From assembly GCF_000311745.1 (NCBI RefSeq), contig NZ_HE978531.1, positions 356,787-420,786 on the forward strand: a stretch of 64,000 nt of DNA. The letters are read 5' to 3'. Both the position numbers and the translations under genes were made by a program. Each line of letters begins with the position of its first letter. Position 1 is the stretch's first letter. The notes below the pieces were generated by a model that was not told where the DNA came from, made no database searches, and saw nothing but the letters and a program-made list of their open reading frames with translations. Positions 42,996-53,276 of the stretch are shown here, one piece after another. Source of the stretch: Anaerococcus obesiensis ph10 (lineage in GTDB: Bacteria; Bacillota; Clostridia; Tissierellales; Peptoniphilaceae).

Positions 42996-43976
42996 CTAAT
43001 ATTCGCTTTTTTTATCTCTATTCATCAAAACTTCTACAGAATCTTTTGGATTTTTATTTTCAAAAATCACCTTATAAATTTCGTTTGTAATAGGTAGCTC
43101 AATATTTTCTTTTTTTGATAGATTGTAAAGAGCCTTTGTAGTTGGAATTCCTTCAACAACTGTTTTAACTTCCTTACAAGCATCATCTAATGAATAGCCT
43201 TTTCCAAATAATATTCCACACCTATTATTTCTTGAATGCATACTTGTAGCAGTAACAATTAAATCTCCTATTCCACAAAGTCCATTTATTGTTTTTCTAT
43301 CTGCTCCTTGGCTTATAGCAAATTTATTCATTTCATAGATTCCTCTAGTCATAATCGCAGCCTTGGTATTATCTCCAAATCCCAAACCTGTAACCATTCC
43401 TATGCCAAAAGCTAGTACATTTTTTATAGCTCCACCAATTTCACATCCTATAACATCAGTTGAAGTATATACTCTTAGATAATATTTTGAAAATATATCT
43501 TGAATTTCTTTTGCGATTTTTTCATCTTCACAAGCACAAACCAAAGCTGTAGGCATTTTTCTAATCACTTCTTCAGCATGACTTGGCCCTGACAAGACTG
43601 CATAAGTGCAATTTGGATTTAATTCGTAAATTACTTGTGATATTCTTTTTAATGTTTTAATTTCTATTCCCTTGGATAAATTAACCAAAATTTTCTCATC
43701 AAGACCATCTTTTATATTGCTTAATACTTCTCTTGTATGTTGAGTTGGTATAGCATTAATTATTATTTTATTTTCTAATAAGTCTTCTATTTTATTAGTA
43801 GACTTTATATTTTCACTTAATTTTATATCAGCAAAATATTTTTTATTGATATGCAAATCATTTATATTATCTACATCTTGAATATTTCTAGCATACATTA
43901 AAACTTCATTGTCTTTTGAAAGGAAATCAGCAATAGCACTTGCCCAACTTCCTGCTCCAATAATTGAAATTTTCAT
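42996..43976 (-). CDS. gpsA: Glycerol-3-phosphate dehydrogenase [NAD(P)+]
   Basis: Makes sn-glycerol-3-phosphate from DHAP for phospholipids. 326 residues: IIGAGSWASAIADFL, VNLSKGIE, VLSGPSHAEEV, EIGGAIKNVLAFGIG (catalytic Lys), GLCGIGDLIVTATSMHSRN. Directly after plsY, which uses its product. Confidence 0.97.
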   Translation of the reverse strand: MKISIIGAGSWASAIADFLSKDNEVLMYARNIQDVDNINDLHINKKYFADIKLSENIKSTNKIEDLLENKIIINAIPTQHTREVLSNIKDGLDEKILVNLSKGIEIKTLKRISQVIYELNPNCTYAVLSGPSHAEEVIRKMPTALVCACEDEKIAKEIQDIFSKYYLRVYTSTDVIGCEIGGAIKNVLAFGIGMVTGLGFGDNTKAAIMTRGIYEMNKFAISQGADRKTINGLCGIGDLIVTATSMHSRNNRCGILFGKGYSLDDACKEVKTVVEGIPTTKALYNLSKKENIELPITNEIYKVIFENKNPKDSVEVLMNRDKKSEY

Positions 43977-43985
43977 AATACTCCT

Positions 43986-44564
43986 TTAAAACATTTTCTT
44001 TTCTTCATGATTTTTAATTCTAATTATATTTGACCTATGTTCAATTATTATTGTAATTGCTACAAATAATATAATTAGTGTAAAGGCACTTAGACCTTGA
44101 AAATAATAAGAAATAAATGGAGCAAGTAAACTTGCACTTAATGATGCTTTTGAAACTGTTCTTGTAAGTAAAAAAACTATTAAAAATAAAATTAATAGAC
44201 ACAAGAAAACTCTCAAATCATAAGCAAACAACGCTCCAGCAGATGTTGCTACCCCTTTTCCGCCCTTAAATTTTAAAAAAATTGAAAATATATGACCTAA
44301 AACTACAAAAACAAGAGCAGTTAAAGCATATTTTTCGCCAAGGAAAAACATAGAAAAATAAACTGCCACTAATCCCTTAGCCATATCTAAAAACAAGCAA
44401 AAGCAACCTGCAAGTGCTCCAAAATTTCTAAATACATTTGTAGTTCCAGGATTTCCACTTCCCATAATTCTTATATCTTTTTTGAAAAAAACTTTAGCTA
44501 TTATATAAGAAAAAGGGATAGAACCAATTAAATATGAAAAAAGTGCAACTAAAACAAATTTCAT
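43986..44564 (-). CDS. plsY: Acyl-phosphate:glycerol-3-phosphate acyltransferase
   Basis: 192-residue membrane enzyme, five or more helices: YLIGSIPFSYIIAK, GSGNPGTTNVFRNFG (motif 1), KFKGGKGVATSAG (motif 2), IEHRSNI (motif 3). First acylation step of phospholipid synthesis. Overlaps der by 4 bases. Confidence 0.96.
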   Translation of the reverse strand: MKFVLVALFSYLIGSIPFSYIIAKVFFKKDIRIMGSGNPGTTNVFRNFGALAGCFCLFLDMAKGLVAVYFSMFFLGEKYALTALVFVVLGHIFSIFLKFKGGKGVATSAGALFAYDLRVFLCLLILFLIVFLLTRTVSKASLSASLLAPFISYYFQGLSAFTLIILFVAITIIIEHRSNIIRIKNHEEKKMF

Positions 44565-45877
44565 TTTTCTTTCCTTTCTCTAATTTCAAAAGTAAAAGGT
44601 ACTCCTTGAAGACTATAATTTTGTCTTATTTGATTTTCCAAATATCTTTGATATGAAAAATGCATCAACTCTTTGTCATTTACATGCAATAAAAACTTTG
44701 GTGGAGCAGTTTGAACTTGTGAGATATAGAAAATTTTTAATCTTTTCCCCTTATCTTGAGGAGGTGCTGTCATCATTATTGCATCTTGCAAGATAGTATT
44801 TAATACTCCAGTTTTTATTCTTGTGTGATAATTGCTATTTACAATTTCAATTAAATTCAAAAGATCTGTAATCCTTTGTCCTTTTAAAACTGAAATAAAA
44901 ATAATTGGGGCATATAAAGCAAAAGAAAGTTTATTTCTAATTTCTTTTTCCATATTTTTCATTGTATTTGTTTCTTTTTGAACCTTATCCCATTTATTAA
45001 CAGCAATTATAATTGCTTTTTTCTGGTTGTGAGCATATCCTGCAATTTTTGTATCTTGTTCAGTTACTCCAACTGTTGCATCTATTAAAAACAAACAAAT
45101 TTCTGAGCTATCAACAGCATCAAAAGTTCTTTGATTAGCATAATATTCTATATTATCGCTTACTTTATTTTTTCTCCTAAGTCCTGCTGTGTCAATCAAA
45201 ACATAGTTATTATCTTTATATTGCCAATAAGTATCTATGGCATCTCTTGTAGTTCCTGCAATATCGGTAACAATCATTCTTTCTTCATTCAAAAGATGAT
45301 TTACAAGAGATGATTTACCAGCATTAGGTTTTCCAATTATTGCAATTCTTGTAGCATCTAAATCCGTATCGAATTTAGAAAAATCTATAAAACCAACAAT
45401 TTTATCTAACAAATCTCCAAGATTTTTTGAACCTTCTGCAGATGTACTAATCAAATCATCAAAACCAAATTGATAAAAATCATAAATATGATCTGGTATA
45501 TTTGCTCCATCAATTTTGTTTGCTACAACTATAACTTTTTTATTATATTTTCTAATTTCATCAGCTATTTCATAATCGTGTGGATTTATTCCTTCTCTTC
45601 CATCTACAACAAAAAGAATTAAATCACTTTCTAATAAGGCTTTTTCAACTTGAGACTTTATTTCTTGATTCATAAGTTCTTTATTTGAAATATCAAGTCC
45701 ACCCGTATCAGCTAGTATAAATTCATGACCTATCCATTCAACTTTGTCATAAACCCTATCTCTAGTGACTCCATTCACATCTTCTGTAATAGCTTTTCTT
45801 TTGCCAACTAATTTATTAAATAATGTCGATTTCCCAACATTAGTTCTTCCTACCAGTGTAACTATTGGTGCGTTCAT
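44561..45877 (-). CDS. der: Ribosome assembly GTPase Der (EngA)
   Basis: 438 residues with tandem G domains: GRTNVGKSTLFN and DTGGLD first, GKPNAGKSSLVN and DTAGLRRKNKV second, then the KH-like C-terminal domain (MTAPPQDKGKRLKIFYISQVQ). ATG 45877 (MNAPIVTLVG) is preferred over one at 45889. 50S maturation. Confidence 0.97.
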   Translation of the reverse strand: MNAPIVTLVGRTNVGKSTLFNKLVGKRKAITEDVNGVTRDRVYDKVEWIGHEFILADTGGLDISNKELMNQEIKSQVEKALLESDLILFVVDGREGINPHDYEIADEIRKYNKKVIVVANKIDGANIPDHIYDFYQFGFDDLISTSAEGSKNLGDLLDKIVGFIDFSKFDTDLDATRIAIIGKPNAGKSSLVNHLLNEERMIVTDIAGTTRDAIDTYWQYKDNNYVLIDTAGLRRKNKVSDNIEYYANQRTFDAVDSSEICLFLIDATVGVTEQDTKIAGYAHNQKKAIIIAVNKWDKVQKETNTMKNMEKEIRNKLSFALYAPIIFISVLKGQRITDLLNLIEIVNSNYHTRIKTGVLNTILQDAIMMTAPPQDKGKRLKIFYISQVQTAPPKFLLHVNDKELMHFSYQRYLENQIRQNYSLQGVPFTFEIRERKEK

Positions 45878-45907
45878 TATATTCTCCATTAATTTTAAGA
45901 TAAATAA

Positions 45908-45940
45908 ATAGATAAAGTTAGCAAAGCTAACCTTATCTAT
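45908..45940 (-). terminator. Hairpin between rseC-like gene and der
   Basis: ATAGATAAAGTTAGC (45908-45922) pairs with GCTAACCTTATCTAT (45926-45940) with one mismatch; T-rich but interrupted tail on the - strand. Probable terminator of the recJ-to-rseC chain. Confidence 0.65.
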
Positions 45941-45941
45941 A

Positions 45942-46355
45942 TTAGGCTTTTCTTATTGTAATTATATCCTTATTTTCATATCTCTTATCCATCATTCTTA
46001 GAATAAAAATAGATATTGCTAAAAATAAAAATATAAACAAAACAGTAAGTAAATTATTATCTAGAAACTTATCTTTAAATATTGTATTGGCTAAAACAGC
46101 TCCAAATATCATCATAAAAACTGGAAATAAATAAGTGAAATAAGAAAGTCTATTTACAGTTTTTACATCTGAATCTAGATAAACAAAGTCTCCAGGATTT
46201 AGATTTTCATTAGTAAATGTAGTGTAGTAAGATGGTTTTATTTCACAACCACCACATGAAGAGCAAGATCCACATCCTGATTCCTTTTGAATCATTACTT
46301 TTACATTGCCATTTAAATTTTCTACGACTATTCCTTTTTTACTAATAGTTTGCAT
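45942..46355 (-). CDS. RseC/MucC-family membrane protein
   Basis: 137 residues. N-terminal domain with a cysteine cluster CGSCSSCGGC (~33-42) typical of RseC/RsxC-associated reducing-system proteins, followed by two transmembrane helices (~75-95 and ~103-122). In other Firmicutes this family often accompanies Rnf complexes; no rnf gene is here. Likely redox-related; role unknown. Follows aspS by 12 bases. Confidence 0.82.
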   Translation of the reverse strand: MQTISKKGIVVENLNGNVKVMIQKESGCGSCSSCGGCEIKPSYYTTFTNENLNPGDFVYLDSDVKTVNRLSYFTYLFPVFMMIFGAVLANTIFKDKFLDNNLLTVLFIFLFLAISIFILRMMDKRYENKDIITIRKA

Positions 46356-46367
46356 CCAATGCTCCTT

Positions 46368-48125
46368 TTATTCTTTTACCTCAATGCTTAATTCATTTAA
46401 ACTTTTTTCATCAACTATACTTGGAGCTTGAGTTAATGGGCAAGTTGCTGATTGAGTTTTTGGAAATGCAATAATATCTTTAATATTTTCAGTTTTTGCA
46501 AATAACATTACCAACCTATCAAGTCCATAAGCAAGTCCTGCATGAGGAGGTGTTCCATATTGTAAAGCTTCTATAAAGAAACCAAATTTTTGTTCTATGT
46601 CATCATCAGATAATTTTAAAGCCTTAAATACTTTTTCTTGAAGTTCTTGATTGTTTATTCTTACTGAACCTCCACCCATTTCATCACCATTTATTACAAT
46701 ATCGTAAGCTTGAGTTCTTACCTTTTCAGGTTCTGTAAGTAATAAATCAATGTCTTCCTCATTTGGCATTGTAAATGGATGGTGTTGTGAAACGTATCTG
46801 TCTTCTTCTTCGCTATATTCAAACATAGGGAAGTTTACAACCCAACAAAAAGCATATTTTTTTTCATAAAGATTTTGATCTTTTGCAACTTTTCTTCTTA
46901 AAGCTCCAAGTCCTTCAAGAACTGTTTTATTTTTATCAGCTCCAATTAAAATCAAATCATTATCAGAAATATCTAATTTTTCTATTAAATTTTCAACAAT
47001 TTCGTCAGTTAAGAATTTTTTAATAGAAGAATTTATATCATCTTTTGAATTAAATTTAATAAAACTCAATCCTTTTAAACCATAATCTTTTACAAAATCT
47101 GTTAATTTATCTAATTGCTTTCTTGAATAATTTCCTGCTTGTCCTTTAAAATTAATTGCCCTAACAGAATGGCCTTCTTTGATATTATCTGTAAAAACTT
47201 TAAAGTCAGAATTTTTAAATATTTCTGAAATATCATTTATCTTATATCCATATCTTAAATCTGGTTTATCAGATCCGTATGAATTCATAGCTTCAGAATA
47301 ATCCATTCTTTGGATTGGAAGTTTTAAATCATAGTCAGTAAAATTATCAAAAAGTGTTTTTAATAATCCTTCATTCACTTTAATAACATCATCTTGATCT
47401 GCAAAACTTAATTCAAGATCCAGTTGTGTAAATTCTGGTTGTCTATTTGCTCTTAAATCTTCATCTCTAAAACATTTTACTATTTGGAAATACCTATCCA
47501 ATGAACCAATCATTAACAATTGCTTCATTAATTGTGGAGATTGTGGCAATGCGTAAAACTTTCCTTGATTAACTCTTGATGGAACCAAATAATCTCTTGC
47601 TCCTTCTGGAGTTGGTTTTGTAAGAAATGGTGTTTCAACTTCTGTAAATCCATTATCATACATATACTCTCTCATACACCTAACAATATCAGATCTTAAT
47701 TTTAAATTTTTTTGAACTGATTGTTTTCTCATATCAAGGTATCTGTATTTTAATTTTAAATTTTCACTTACATCATCATCTTCTTTAATATAAATAGGAG
47801 GTGTTTTTGCCTTATCTAAAATATTGATTTTACTAGCTATTATTTCTATGTTTCCTGTTGGAATTTCTGGATTTTTAGATTCTCTTTCTCTAACTTCTCC
47901 CTTAACTTCCAAAACATATTCTCCAGCTACATCTTTTGCTATTTTATAATTTTCATTATCATCTTCACGTGTTACAATTTGTGTTATACCTGTTTTATCT
48001 CTAAGATCTATAAACACCAATGAGCCAAGATTTCTTTTTTTGGCAACCCAGCCCATAAGTACAACTTCATCTCCAATATTTTCTTCTCTAAGTTCGCCAC
48101 ACATGTGACTTCTTTTAAATTCCAT
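46368..48125 (-). CDS. aspS: Aspartyl-tRNA synthetase
   Basis: 585 residues, bacterial-type with GAD insertion. OB-fold (LMGWVAKKRNLGSLVFIDLRD), class II motifs (FTEVETPFLTKPTPEGARDYL, FYALPQSPQLMKQLLM, CFRDEDLRANRQPEFTQLDLELSF, GLAYGLDRLVMLFA). The hisS gene that usually precedes aspS here is absent. Discriminating versus non-discriminating cannot be decided safely. Strong TAGGAGG site. Confidence 0.97.
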   Translation of the reverse strand: MEFKRSHMCGELREENIGDEVVLMGWVAKKRNLGSLVFIDLRDKTGITQIVTREDDNENYKIAKDVAGEYVLEVKGEVRERESKNPEIPTGNIEIIASKINILDKAKTPPIYIKEDDDVSENLKLKYRYLDMRKQSVQKNLKLRSDIVRCMREYMYDNGFTEVETPFLTKPTPEGARDYLVPSRVNQGKFYALPQSPQLMKQLLMIGSLDRYFQIVKCFRDEDLRANRQPEFTQLDLELSFADQDDVIKVNEGLLKTLFDNFTDYDLKLPIQRMDYSEAMNSYGSDKPDLRYGYKINDISEIFKNSDFKVFTDNIKEGHSVRAINFKGQAGNYSRKQLDKLTDFVKDYGLKGLSFIKFNSKDDINSSIKKFLTDEIVENLIEKLDISDNDLILIGADKNKTVLEGLGALRRKVAKDQNLYEKKYAFCWVVNFPMFEYSEEEDRYVSQHHPFTMPNEEDIDLLLTEPEKVRTQAYDIVINGDEMGGGSVRINNQELQEKVFKALKLSDDDIEQKFGFFIEALQYGTPPHAGLAYGLDRLVMLFAKTENIKDIIAFPKTQSATCPLTQAPSIVDEKSLNELSIEVKE

Positions 48126-48134
48126 ACTAACCTC

Positions 48135-48740
48135 CTAATTTAAAAATGGATTATTTTCTTTTTCAAAACCAATATTACTTGATTGTCCATGTCCTGGATG
48201 GATCCTTGTTTTTTCATCATATATAAATATTTTATTTTTTATAGAATTAATCAAAGTGTTAAAATTTCCTCCTGGAAAATCACTTCTTCCAATTGATAAA
48301 TTAAATAAAGTATCTCCAGAAAAAATATCATCTTCAATTTTATATGACATTGAATCTAAACTATGACCAGAAGTTTTGATAGCTTTTATTTTGAATGGAG
48401 AAAATTCTTGACCATCTTTTAAATATGAATCAATTTCTACATTTATATTGCAATATCCTCTAGATAAATTATAGTCTGGATCATTTGCAATATTTTTACT
48501 ATCATCACTAGCGTAAACATCTACATTCAATTTGTTTTTAAAATATTCAAGCCCCAACACATGATCAAAATGTGTATGGGTTAATAAAATAAACTCTATA
48601 TTAATTTTATTCTTATCTATATAATTTTCAATTTTTCCACCTGGATAAACTGGGTCAATCAAAAATCCATTTTTATTTTCGTCATAAACTACATAACAAT
48701 TAGCCATCATTGGCCCTTCTGTGATTTTTTTTATATTCAT
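48135..48740 (-). CDS. Metallo-beta-lactamase-fold hydrolase (glyoxalase II-like)
   Basis: 201 residues: LLTHTHFDHVLGL (zinc ligands), IKTSGHSLDSMSYKI, FSGDTLFNLSIGRSDFPGGN and HPGHGQSSNI. This is the small YqgX/YcbL-type hydrolase regularly found between dtd and the tRNA synthetases. Substrate unproven; thioester hydrolysis is likely. Confidence 0.9.
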   Translation of the reverse strand: MNIKKITEGPMMANCYVVYDENKNGFLIDPVYPGGKIENYIDKNKINIEFILLTHTHFDHVLGLEYFKNKLNVDVYASDDSKNIANDPDYNLSRGYCNINVEIDSYLKDGQEFSPFKIKAIKTSGHSLDSMSYKIEDDIFSGDTLFNLSIGRSDFPGGNFNTLINSIKNKIFIYDEKTRIHPGHGQSSNIGFEKENNPFLN

Positions 48741-49189
48741 TAATACAACCTTTCACTATCAAGCTGTATAGTAACAGGTCCATCATTTATTAATGAAACT
48801 TCCATATGTGTTTGAAATTTTCCGGTTTTTACATTAAATCCATCATCTTTTAACTCTTTAATCAATATTTCATAATATTCTTCTGCCTTATCTGCACTTG
48901 ATGAATTTATAAATGAAGGTCTATTTCCTTTTCTTGCATCGCCATATAAGGTAAATTGGCTTACAATTAATAATTCGCCCCCCTCATCTTCTACAGACAA
49001 ATTCATTTTTCCTTGGTCATCTTCAAAAATTCTTAATTTTTCAATTTTCTTTTTTATATAATCAATATCTTTTTTTGTATCAGAATCTGTTACTGCTACA
49101 AAAACCAATAATCCTTCTCCTATTTCTGAAATCAACTCATCAGAAACTTTTACACTTGCTTTTTTTACTTTTTGTACAATTGCTCTCAT
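48740..49189 (-). CDS. dtd: D-aminoacyl-tRNA deacylase
   Basis: 149 residues: MRAIVQKVKKASVKV start, LLIVSQFTLYGDARKGNRPSF (SQxTL motif) and NDGPVTIQLDSE (cross-subunit Gly-Pro motif). Removes D-amino acids and Gly from mischarged tRNAs. End-to-start contact with relA and the MBL gene. Confidence 0.97.
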   Translation of the reverse strand: MRAIVQKVKKASVKVSDELISEIGEGLLVFVAVTDSDTKKDIDYIKKKIEKLRIFEDDQGKMNLSVEDEGGELLIVSQFTLYGDARKGNRPSFINSSSADKAEEYYEILIKELKDDGFNVKTGKFQTHMEVSLINDGPVTIQLDSERLY

Positions 49190-51366
49190 TAACTTTTCAC
49201 CCTATATATACTTTCAATCATTTTTATTGTTTTCAATTTCATAATTAATTCATTAAGTTTTTCTGTATTTGGAACTGAAACTGTAAGATCAATAATTCCC
49301 TCATGATTTTCATTGCTTCTTACATTCATCGCCTCAATACTTACATTTTCTGTTGAAATTAATTTAGTTATTTCAAAAATAATTCCAGTTTTATCTTTTG
49401 TTGTAATTTGTATTCTTACAGGGAACATATCATCAGAATTATTTTGCCAATATACATCAATTAATCTTTCTGGAGATTTTAAGCTTGTTATATTTGGGCA
49501 AGTCCTTACATGAACGCTTATGCCATTTCCTTTTGTAATATATCCAACAATTTGATCTCCTGGTACTGGATTACAACATTTTGCAAATTTTACATCCACT
49601 TGGTCATCAAGATCGCTTACCCTTACTTCATTAGAAAAAGATTTTTTTGGTTTTTCCTTATTTATATCTAAATCTTCAATTTTTTTAGGCAATTCATCTT
49701 TGTGTTTTTTTATCAATTTTTGAATTATTTGGTCTGTATTTGTTTTGCCAAATCCAATCGATGCAAACATTTCATCTTTTGTTGGATAACCTAAGTCGTT
49801 TGCAATTTCTATTAGCCAATCATCTTTTATATCTTTTTTGTAAATCTCGTTTGATTTTCTAAGCTCCCTGTATAAGGAATCTTTTCCTATTTCAATATTT
49901 TCTTCTTTTCTATATCTTTTGAAAAATTGTTTGATTTTGCTTTTGGCTTGGTTTGATTGGACCATATTTAACCAATCTCTTGATGGACCTTGAGAATTCT
50001 TACTTGTAAGAATTTCAACTACATCTCCTGTATTTAGCTTGTGGGAAAATGGAACAATTTTTCCATTTACTTTAGCTCCCACACATTTATTTCCAACTTC
50101 TGTGTGAACTCTATAAGCAAAATCAATTGCACAAGAATTTACTGGCAAAGAATAAATTTCTCCTTTTGGAGAATATATATATATTTCTTTTGAGAAAAAA
50201 TCTCCTTTTAAGGTGTCCAAAAATTCCTTACTATCTACATCCTTGCCACCTTCTTTTTGCCATTCCATAATTTGTCTAATAAAAGTGAGTTTTTCATCAA
50301 ATTCTGTTGATTTACTTTTATTTTCTTTGTATTTCCAGTGAGCTGCAATTCCATATTCACATTCATAATGCATTTGCCTTGTTCTTATTTGAACTTCAAA
50401 TGGCTTAGAATCTTCTCCAAATACTGTTGTATGCAAAGACCTATAACCATTCGGCTTTGGTTGTCCAATATAATCTTTAATTCTATTTGGAATTGGTCTC
50501 CAGATTGAATGAACTTTTCCCAAAACTTCATAGCAATCTGCAACCGTATCAACTAAAACTCTAACAGCTGTCAAATCATAAATTTCGTTAAATTCAATTT
50601 TATTTCTACTCATTTTTTTATAAATTGAAAATAAACCTTTTGGTCTTCCAGAAATTTCATAATTTATATTTGAGGATGAAAGAGCCTTATCCAAAGTTTC
50701 AATTATTTGATTTATGTAGGCTTCTCTTTCTCTTCTTTTATTATGAACCATTTGAGCAAGCTCATAATATTCTTCAGGTTTTTGATACCTAAAACATAAG
50801 TCCTCAAGCTCCCACTTCATAGTATATATTCCAAGCCTATGTGCTAGTGGAACATAAATTTCTAAAGTTTCACTAGCTGTTTGCTTTTGTTTTTTTTCAG
50901 TCTTATATTCCAAAGTTCTCATATTATGCAAACGGTCAGCAAGCTTTATCAAAATAACCCTAATGTCATTGCTCATAGCCAAAACCATTTTTCTAATGTT
51001 TTCGGCTTGTTTTTCTTCTTTTGTTTTGTAATTTAATTTTTTAAGCTTTGTAACTCCATCTACTAAAAAAGTTATTTCTTCCCCAAAAATTTCTTTCATT
51101 TGTTCTTCTGTTACAGGCGTATCTTCCAAAACATCGTGCATCAATCCAGCGCAAATTGTTTGGTCATCTAACTGCATATTAGATATAGTTGTTGCAACAG
51201 CTATTGGGTGAATAAAATAATCTTCTCCAGAATTTCTTTTTTGACCTCTGTGATGATATTCAGCAAAATCATAAGCCTTTTTTATTAAATTAATATCTGC
51301 TTGTTCATTATTTTTTAAAATAATTTTTTTGAAATTTAAAAATTCTTTTTGAAAATCTTTTGCCAT
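49189..51366 (-). CDS. relA: Bifunctional (p)ppGpp synthetase/hydrolase (Rel)
   Basis: 725 residues. HD hydrolase domain intact (YHHRGQKRNSGEDYFIHPIAVA, GLMHDVLEDTPV, IKLADRLHNMRTLEY), synthetase domain (GRPKGLFSIYKKM, IYDLTAVRVLV, PNGYRSLHTTVFG), TGS (PVNSCAIDFAYRVHTEVG), zinc-finger (FAKCCNPVPGDQIVGYITKG) and C-terminal ACT. A typical long Rel with both activities. Followed by dtd. Confidence 0.97.
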   Translation of the reverse strand: MAKDFQKEFLNFKKIILKNNEQADINLIKKAYDFAEYHHRGQKRNSGEDYFIHPIAVATTISNMQLDDQTICAGLMHDVLEDTPVTEEQMKEIFGEEITFLVDGVTKLKKLNYKTKEEKQAENIRKMVLAMSNDIRVILIKLADRLHNMRTLEYKTEKKQKQTASETLEIYVPLAHRLGIYTMKWELEDLCFRYQKPEEYYELAQMVHNKRREREAYINQIIETLDKALSSSNINYEISGRPKGLFSIYKKMSRNKIEFNEIYDLTAVRVLVDTVADCYEVLGKVHSIWRPIPNRIKDYIGQPKPNGYRSLHTTVFGEDSKPFEVQIRTRQMHYECEYGIAAHWKYKENKSKSTEFDEKLTFIRQIMEWQKEGGKDVDSKEFLDTLKGDFFSKEIYIYSPKGEIYSLPVNSCAIDFAYRVHTEVGNKCVGAKVNGKIVPFSHKLNTGDVVEILTSKNSQGPSRDWLNMVQSNQAKSKIKQFFKRYRKEENIEIGKDSLYRELRKSNEIYKKDIKDDWLIEIANDLGYPTKDEMFASIGFGKTNTDQIIQKLIKKHKDELPKKIEDLDINKEKPKKSFSNEVRVSDLDDQVDVKFAKCCNPVPGDQIVGYITKGNGISVHVRTCPNITSLKSPERLIDVYWQNNSDDMFPVRIQITTKDKTGIIFEITKLISTENVSIEAMNVRSNENHEGIIDLTVSVPNTEKLNELIMKLKTIKMIESIYRVKS

Positions 51367-51374
51367 AATATCAC

Positions 51375-53104
51375 CTACCTTATATCTATTAATTTCACTT
51401 GTAAATTTCTTCTACCATTAAATTCATTTATATCTGGATAAAATACAGCGTCAATTCTATTTCCTATTATATTTGCCTTAAATTTATCACTTAAATATTT
51501 ATAATCTTTTTGTGCGTTAAACTTTATAGCTTCTATATCACGACCATTTTTATTTAAGATCATTTTCATGGTATTATTGTTTTTTCCAATCATATTTATA
51601 TTTTTTATAAATAGGTTTTTGTCGGCAAATTTTGCTTTTGGATTGTCTTTTCCAAAAGGTTCTAGCCTTTGTAAACTTTCGGCAAATTCGAGTGAAAGTT
51701 TGTCTATAGGTATTTGAGCATCAATATTTATAATATTTACAAAATCATCTTTTTTTAATTTTGATTTATCATTTAATTTTTGCCTAAAATCATCAACTTT
51801 TTCACTTTTTATAGAAAGTCCGCAAGCCATAGGATGTCCACCGAATGATTCAAGTAGGTCTTTTATTTCAAAAACTTCCTTGTAAATATTATAAGCTTCT
51901 ATGCTTCTTCCAGAGCCTTTTAAAATCCCATTTTGACTTGACTGAGTCATAATTATAGTAGGTTTATTAAACTTTTCTTTTATTCTTCCTGCTATAATAC
52001 CACAAATACTTTCTTCAATATTTTCAACATCTACAATAATAATATCATCATTATAATATTTTTTATCTTTTATAATTTCTAAAGTTTTTTCAAGACCTAT
52101 ATTAGTCAATTCTTTTCTTTCAGTATTTAAGCTAACAAGTTTTTTTGCATAAGTACGAATTTTTTCTATATCATCTTCCATTAGCATATCAATAGCAAGT
52201 TTTGCAGTAGAAAGTCTACCAGTAGCATTCATACATGGTCCAATAATAAATCCTAGCGTATAAGCACTAACTTCTCTATTCCAAGAATTTTCTTCAACCA
52301 AGGCTTTTATAGCTAGTTTTTCAGTATTATTAATTCTTTTTAGACCTTCTCTTACAAAAATTCTATTTTCATCAGTAAGTGAAACAACATCACAAACAGT
52401 TCCCATAGCTACATATTCCAATAAACCATATAAGTATTCCATATCTCCATCAAGTCTTTGGTACAAAGCTTGTATTAATTTAAAAGCAACTCCTGCTCCG
52501 CACAAATCATCAAATGGATAAGTATTGTCAAGTCTTTTTGGATTTATAACGCAATCAGCTTGAGGTAAAATTTGCTCAACCCATTCCCCATCTTCTTTTT
52601 TTGAAACTTGATGGTGGTCGGTTATTATAACTTTAATCCCATTTTCTTTTAATCTTTTAACCTGATCAATAGCACTAATTCCATTATCGCAAGTGATAAT
52701 AAGACTTACATTTGCTTCAATCGCCCTATCAATCATTCTATCGCTAATCCCATAGCCATCAATAACCCTATCTGGAATATCATAGCTTATATCATCATAA
52801 AAATATAATAAGCCATCCAAAAGTGTCATAGTTGAGCTTATACCATCTTGATCATAATCTCCAAAAATCCTAATAGATTCTCCGTTTTCCATAGTTTCAA
52901 TAATCAAATCAATAGCTTTTTCCATATCTTTTAATAAAAAAGGATCATGAAGCTTTTCTAAAGTAGGATTAATAAAACTATCAACAACTTTCGGATCAAC
53001 TATATCTCTATTTGCAAGTATCAATGCTTCTAATTTGGTAATATTTTTATTTTTTAAATTTGATAAATAATTATTTTTTTATTATATATATACCACTTGG
53101 TCAT
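51375..53104 (-). CDS. recJ: Single-strand DNA exonuclease RecJ (single-base frameshift in the given sequence)
   Basis: 5'-3' ssDNA exonuclease of recombination and mismatch repair. Core motifs: GDYDQDGISSTMTL (DHH motif I), TCDNG, IITDHHQV (DHH), CGAGVAFKL, and DHHA1 SFGGHPMACGLSI. The core frame opens only at a TTG at 53024 with no ribosome binding site. An ATG at 53104 behind AGAGGAAATT encodes MTKWYIYNKK in another frame; restoring one base in the T run at 53074-53080 (seven, eight needed) joins it to NNYLSNLKNKNITKLEALIL. That gives 576 residues with the N-terminal Trp typical of the family. Confidence 0.9.
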
Positions 53105-53125
53105 AATTTCCTCTCTTATGAATAA

Positions 53126-53134
53126 ATTATACCA
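53126..53134 (-). promoter_or_regulatory. Extended -10 promoter of the recJ chain
   Basis: - strand TGGTATAAT (53134-53126), ~22 bases before the recJ ATG. Its position supports the corrected start at 53104. No clear -35. Confidence 0.55.
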
Positions 53135-53220
53135 TTTTTAGAATCAATATAAAGATATGGGTACAAGCAATGTTAATTATAAAATACAAAGTTAAAAATT
53201 TTGATAAATTATAAATTATT

Positions 53221-53248
53221 TTGCATTTATTTTAAATGATGATAAAAT
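53221..53248 (+). promoter_or_regulatory. Predicted promoter of agcS
   Basis: TTGCAT (53221-53226), 16-bp spacer, TAAAAT (53243-53248); ~28 bases before the ATG. Confidence 0.45.
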
Positions 53249-53276
53249 AATAAAATAAAATTTAATGGAGAATTAT

